A program made the translations under genes and the position numbers. The notes below the pieces were generated by a model. It was given only the letters and a program-made list of their open reading frames with translations. It was not told where the DNA came from and did not search any database. From assembly GCA_020796225.1 (NCBI GenBank), contig CM036753.1, positions 8,512,501 to 8,576,500 on the forward strand: a stretch of DNA of 64,000 nt. Direction: 5' to 3'. The DNA is from Arion vulgaris. Taxonomy: Eukaryota > Mollusca > Gastropoda > Stylommatophora > Arionidae. Positions 59,175-64,000 of the stretch are shown piece by piece (position 1 is the first letter of the stretch; each line of letters starts with the position of its first letter).

Positions 59175-59885
59175 TGTTATAGTTTAAATGGGGCATTGAA
59201 TAAATTACTCCATACCGTTCTATCCTGGACAACTCATTCCATCTTTTCTATAAAATTGAGTCAGATATTTCTCGCCTCTCTCATTATAGTTGGTTTCATA
59301 GTTTCCCTATGGAGTCCTTACCTTCTGGAATGGTTTTCTTCCCAGTCCAATGCTTGCTCTGTGATTTTTTGATCATTTATTCTCAGAGTACGACCCAGCA
59401 TGTGGGTGTCTGTAGCTTAAGTGGTGGTGAGCTCGATCCTAATCTACGCGTACATGGTTCAAACTCCGCGGCAGGCAATTTGGAAGCCAATTTCTTCCAG
59501 TGGAAAAGAACGAAATAAAATAAACGTCACCGTTCAGAAAGCAATGGCAAGCTACTGAACGAATAACTGGTGCCTAGAAAATCAACGACTCGTTTACTGT
59601 GGTTGATGACTATGTCCTTAACGGATATGCACAATTTTCAATTTTTAATGACCAACATATTTCCATCTTCTCTTATACCAGTTGTTACTAGTGGTTGTCC
59701 AGGAATTTCTCTGATTTCATTATCTCTCATGAGTTCATCTCACATCATGCTCATTGTCTTTCGCAGACATATATTTTCAGATGCACCTAACTTGCTTTCT
59801 ATATCTTTAGTCATTTTCCAACTCTCACTTGCATTTATTAGGATTGAGACAAGATTGGAAAGAAAAATGCTTAATTTCGTTTAAA
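59175..59885 (-). mobile_element. LINE 3' tail split by SINE family B
   Basis: The left part (59175-59391) and right part (59650-59885) together match the minus-strand tail at 40058-40535, including CTATATCTTTAGTCATTTTCC and GCAGACATATATTTTCAGATG. The SINE at 59402-59649 lies between them. Confidence 0.65.
59402..59649 (+). mobile_element. tRNA-headed SINE, family B, inserted inside a LINE tail
   Basis: The head GTCTGTAGCTTAAGTGGTGG, a box B-like ATGGTTCAAAC and the body with the CGTTCAG/CTGAACG stem match the copy at 31926. It interrupts a minus-strand LINE tail. The flanks GACCCAGCAT and GACCAACAT look like a diverged target duplication. Confidence 0.75.
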
Positions 59886-60454
59886 AAATATAAACTTGGA
59901 GTTTCATATTTGTTTAGGCTTTAAAATCCTTCTGCTGCTTTGACAATTTGTAACAAAAGTTATTTAATTGTTATGTCTATCTAGTATAGTAACAATTGCT
60001 ACACAAATATGGGAACTGCTAGTTATTATATCATTGTGGATGCCAGCGTTATATCTGCATTATCTGTCTTATGTACCTTCATAATATTTCTCTTATCATA
60101 GCTCATCTGAAGTCTAACATTTGACGCGATATGTGATAAATTGTCCGGTTTTTATTCTCATATTTCAGTTGCTTTTATTTAAGAAGGCAATATTGTCTAC
60201 AAAATCCAGTTTCACCCATGCAACATTTTCTCATCACCCAGTCAATGAATACTCCGCACAATAGCGAAGTTACAAAAGAAAACCATTACTTTACTCTGGC
60301 GACAAGATACATTAAACACACATGAAGTCACGCACAGAAAGCAACGATATCATAGATTACAAAGATTTCAATAATTTTGGTAAAATAACGTTGAACTCTA
60401 TTGATATGTATTTAATTGAATTAGGAGGAAAAAAAGTGATTAAACTATTGCTTG
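59886..60454. other. Flank of the 55-bp array
   Basis: AT-rich, no frame above 60 codons; the array starts abruptly at about 60455. Confidence 0.4.
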
Positions 60455-63400
60455 AAGACATTTTGATGTTGTCCATTTAAGTAAGTAGACAAAATTAGAA
60501 AACGACTTGAAGACATTTTGATGTTGTCCATTTAAGTAAGTAGACAAAATTAGAAAACGACTTGAAGACATTTTGATGTTGTCTATTTAAGTAAGTAGAC
60601 AAAATTAGAAAATAACTTGAAGACATTTTGATGTTGTCCATTTAAGTAAGTAGACAAAATTAGAAAATAACTTGAAGACATTTTGATGTTGTCCATTTAA
60701 GTAAGTAGACAAAATTAGAAAACGACTTGAAGACATTTTGATGTTGTCCATTTAAGTAAGTAGACAAAATTAGAAAACGACTTGAAGACATTTTGATGTT
60801 GTTTATTTAAGTAAGCAGACAAAATTAGAAAACGACTTGAAGACATTTTGATGTTGTCCATTTAAGTAAGCAGACAAAATTAGAAAACGACTTGAAGACA
60901 TTTTGATGTTGTCCATTTAAGTAAGTAGACAAAATTAGAAAACAACTTGAAGACATTTTGATGTTGTCCATTTAAGTAAGTAGACAAAATTAGAAAATAA
61001 CTTGAAGACATTTTGATGTTGTCCATTTAAGTAAGTAGACAAAATTAGAAAACGACTTGAAGACATTTTGATGTTGTCCATTTAAGTAAGCAGACATAAT
61101 TAGAAAACGACTTGAAGACATTTTGATGTTGTCCATTTAAGTAAGTAGACAAAATTAGAAAACGACTTGAAGACATTTTGACGTTGTCCATTTAAGTAAG
61201 TAGACAAAATTAGAAAACGACTTGAAGACATTTTGATGTTGTTTATTTAAGTAAGCAGACACAATTAGAAAACGACTTGAAGACATTTTGATGTTGTCCA
61301 TTTAAGTAAGTAGACAAAATTAGAAAACGACTTGAAGACATTTTGATGTTGTCTATTTAAGTAAGCAGACAAAATTAGAAAACGACTTGAACACATTTTG
61401 ATGTTGTCCATTTAAGTAAGCAGACACAATTAGAAAACGACTTGAAGACATTTTGATGTTGTCCATTTAAGTAAGTAGACAAAATTAGAAAACGACTTGA
61501 AGACATTTTGATGTTGTCCATTTAAGTAAGCAGACAAAATTAGAAAACAACTTGAAGACATTTTGATGTTGTCTATTTAAGTAAGTAGACAAAATTAGAA
61601 AATAACTTGAAGACATTTTGATGTTGTCCATTTAAGTAAGTAGACAAAATTAGAAAACGACTTGAAGACATTTTGATGTTGTCCATTTAAGTAAGTAGAC
61701 AAAATTAGAAAACGTCTTGAAGACATTTTGATGTTGTCCATTTAAGTAAGCAGACAAAATTAGAAAACAACTTGAAGACATTTTGATGTTGTCCATTTAA
61801 GTAAGCAGACAAAATTAGAAAACGACTTGAAGACATTTTGATGTTGTCCATTTAAGTAAGCAGACAAAATTAGATAACAACTTGAAGACATTTTGATGTT
61901 GTCTATTTTAGTAAGTAGACACAATTAGAAAACGACTTGAAGACATTTTGATGTTGTCTATTTTAGTAAGTAGATAAAATTAGAAAACAACTTGAAGACA
62001 TTTTGATGTTGTCCATTTAAGTAAGCAGACAAAATTAGAAAACAACTTGAAGACATTTTGATGTTGTCCATTTAAGTAAGTAGACAAAATTAGAAAACAA
62101 CTTGAAGACATTTTGATGTTGTCCATTTAAGTAAGTAGACAAAATTAGAAAACGACTTGAAGACATTTTGATGTTGTTCATTTAAGTAAGTAGACAAAAT
62201 TAGAAAATAACTTGAAGACATTTTGATGTTGTCCATTTAAGTAAGTAGACAAAATTAGAAAACGACTTGAAGACATTTTGATGTTGTTTATTTAAGTAAG
62301 CAGACAAAAGTAGAAAACGACTTGAAGACATTTTGATGTTGTCCATTTAAGTAAGCAGACAAAATTAGAAAACGACTTGAAGACATTTTGATGTTGTCCA
62401 TTTAAGTAAGTAGACAAAATTAGAAAACAACTTGAAGACATTTTGATGTTGTCCATTTAAGTAAGTAGACAAAATTAGAAAACGACTTGAAGACATTTTG
62501 ATGTTGTCCATTTAAGTAAGCAGACATAATTAGAAAACGACTTGAAGACATTTTGATGTTGTCCATTTAAGTAAGTAGACAAAATTAGAAAACGACTTGA
62601 AGACATTTTGACGTTGTCCATTTAAGTAAGTAGACAAAATTAGAAAACGACTTGAAGACATTTTGATGTTGTTTATTTAAGTAAGCAGACACAATTAGAA
62701 AACGACTTGAAGACATTTTGATGTTGTCCATTTAAGTAAGCAGACAAAATTAGAAAACGACTTGAACACATTTTGATGTTGTCCATTTAAGTAAGCAGAC
62801 ACAATTAGAAAACGACTTGAAGACATTTTGATGTTGTCCATTTAAGTAAGTAGACAAAATTAGAAAACGACTTGAAGACATTTTGATGTTGTCCATTTAA
62901 GTAAGCAGACAAAATTAGAAAACAACTTGAAGACATTTTGATGTTGTCTATTTAAGTAAGTAGACAAAATTAGAAAATAACTTGAAGACATTTTGATGTT
63001 GTCCATTTAAGTAAGTAGACAAAATTAGAAAACGACTTGAAGACATTTTGATGTTGTCCATTTAAGTAAGTAGACAAAATTAGAAAACGTCTTGAAGACA
63101 TTTTGATGTTGTCCATTTAAGTAAGCAGACAAAATTAGAAAACAACTTGAAGACATTTTGATGTTGTCCATTTAAGTAAGCAGACAAAATTAGAAAACGA
63201 CTTGAAGACATTTTGATATTGTCCATTTAAGTAAGCAGACAAAATTAGAAAACAACTTGAAGACATTTTGATGTTGTCTATTTTAGTAAGTAAAACACAA
63301 TTAGAAAACGACTTGAAGACATTTTGATGTTGTCTATTTTAGTAAGTAGATAAAATTAGAAAACAACTTGAAGACATTTTGATGTTGTCCATTTAAGTAA

Positions 63401-64000
63401 GCAGACAAAATTAGAAAACAACTTGAAGACATTTTGATGTTGTCCATTTAAGTAAGTAGACAAAATTAGAAAACAACTTGAAGACATTTTGATGTTGTCC
63501 ATTTAAGTAAGTAGACAAAATTAGAAAACGACTTGAAGACATTTTGATGTTGTTCATTTAAGTAAGTAGACAAAATTAGAAAATAACTTGAAGACATTTT
63601 GATGTTGTCCATTTAAGTAAGTAGACAAAATTAGAAAACGACTTGAAGACATTTTGATGTTGTTTATTTAAGTAAGCAGACAAAATTAGAAAACGACTTG
63701 AAGACATTTTGATGTTGTCCATTTAAGTAAGCAGACAAAATTAGAAAACGACTTGAAGACATTTTGATGTTGTCCATTTAAGTAAGTAGACAAAATTAGA
63801 AAACAACTTGAAGACATTTTGATGTTGTCCATTTAAGTAAGTAGACAAAATTAGAAAATAACTTGAAGACATTTTGATGTTGTCCATTTAAGTAAGTAGA
63901 CAAAATTAGAAAACGACTTGAAGACATTTTGATGTTGTCCATTTAAGTAAGCAGACATAATTAGAAAACGACTTGAAGACATTTTGATGTTGTCCATTTA
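60455..64000. repeat. 55-bp satellite array with higher-order repeats, runs off the window
   Basis: The unit GACTTGAAGACATTTTGATG, TTGTCCATTTAAGTAAGTAG, ACAAAATTAGAAAAC repeats about 64 times. Rare variants recur at fixed distance: CAGACATAATT at 61091, 62521 and 63952; GACGTTGTCC at 61180 and 62610; AACGTCTTG at 61711 and 63086. This shows a higher-order unit of 25 or 26 monomers (1375-1431 bp). Confidence 0.95.

Noticed and set aside
60455..64000. CRISPR-like regular repeats
   Set aside because: Units are contiguous with no unique spacers and sit in animal-type DNA; it is a satellite.

Overview
The window is AT-rich animal nuclear DNA from a repeat-laden genome. It has spliced genes with long introns, 5'-truncated LINE tails, tRNA-headed SINEs, DNA-transposon relics and at least sixteen minisatellite or microsatellite arrays. 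No bacterial-type gene order, operon or CRISPR is present. The repeat style fits a lophotrochozoan such as a gastropod or other mollusc, but that is inference; nothing read here fixes the species.

Only two protein-coding loci are supported. (1) A complete three-exon minus-strand gene (exons 40995-40851, 38634-37613, 36577-36275) encodes a 489-residue OTU-domain deubiquitinase-like protein, with the catalytic Asp/Cys block in exon 2 and the His in exon 3. (2) The 3' end of a plus-strand gene (exons 26630-26719 and 28586-28854) has phase-compatible splice sites. It encodes an acidic/polar stretch followed by a C-terminal membrane anchor; its 5' exons were not found and the family is not recognised.

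Layout. 1-16 kb: intergenic, with scattered copies of several interspersed families (called A to E here, local labels only), LINE tails and short arrays (35, 41, 26, 39, 57, 11, 93 and 30 bp units). 16.2-17.7 kb: a composite 40/54-bp array. 17.8-24 kb: microsatellites, LINE tails, a hAT-like MITE, a 17-bp array and family D copies. 24-29 kb: unexplained open frames, an inverted SINE pair, the two-exon gene end and an element with a U2 snRNA head. 29.4-31.4 kb: a 31-bp minisatellite that keeps long ORFs open by chance. 31.9-35 kb: a SINE with perfect target-site duplication and a LINE interrupted by another SINE. 36.2-41.4 kb: the OTU gene, whose largest intron is full of nested repeats. 41.7-47.7 kb: LINE tails (one split by an unnamed insertion), diverged family A repeats, a 47-bp array and a SINE. 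48-53 kb: a TTAA-flanked element, a 27-bp array and a dead mariner, in sequence whose homopolymer texture suggests poor consensus quality. 53.9-55.3 kb: a 36-bp array and a GATA/GACA block. 56-60 kb: more LINE tails and SINEs. 60.46-64 kb: a 55-bp satellite with higher-order structure that runs off the window edge.

Most long open frames in this window are by-products of tandem repeats whose unit, or three times whose unit, is a whole number of codons. They are not annotated as genes.
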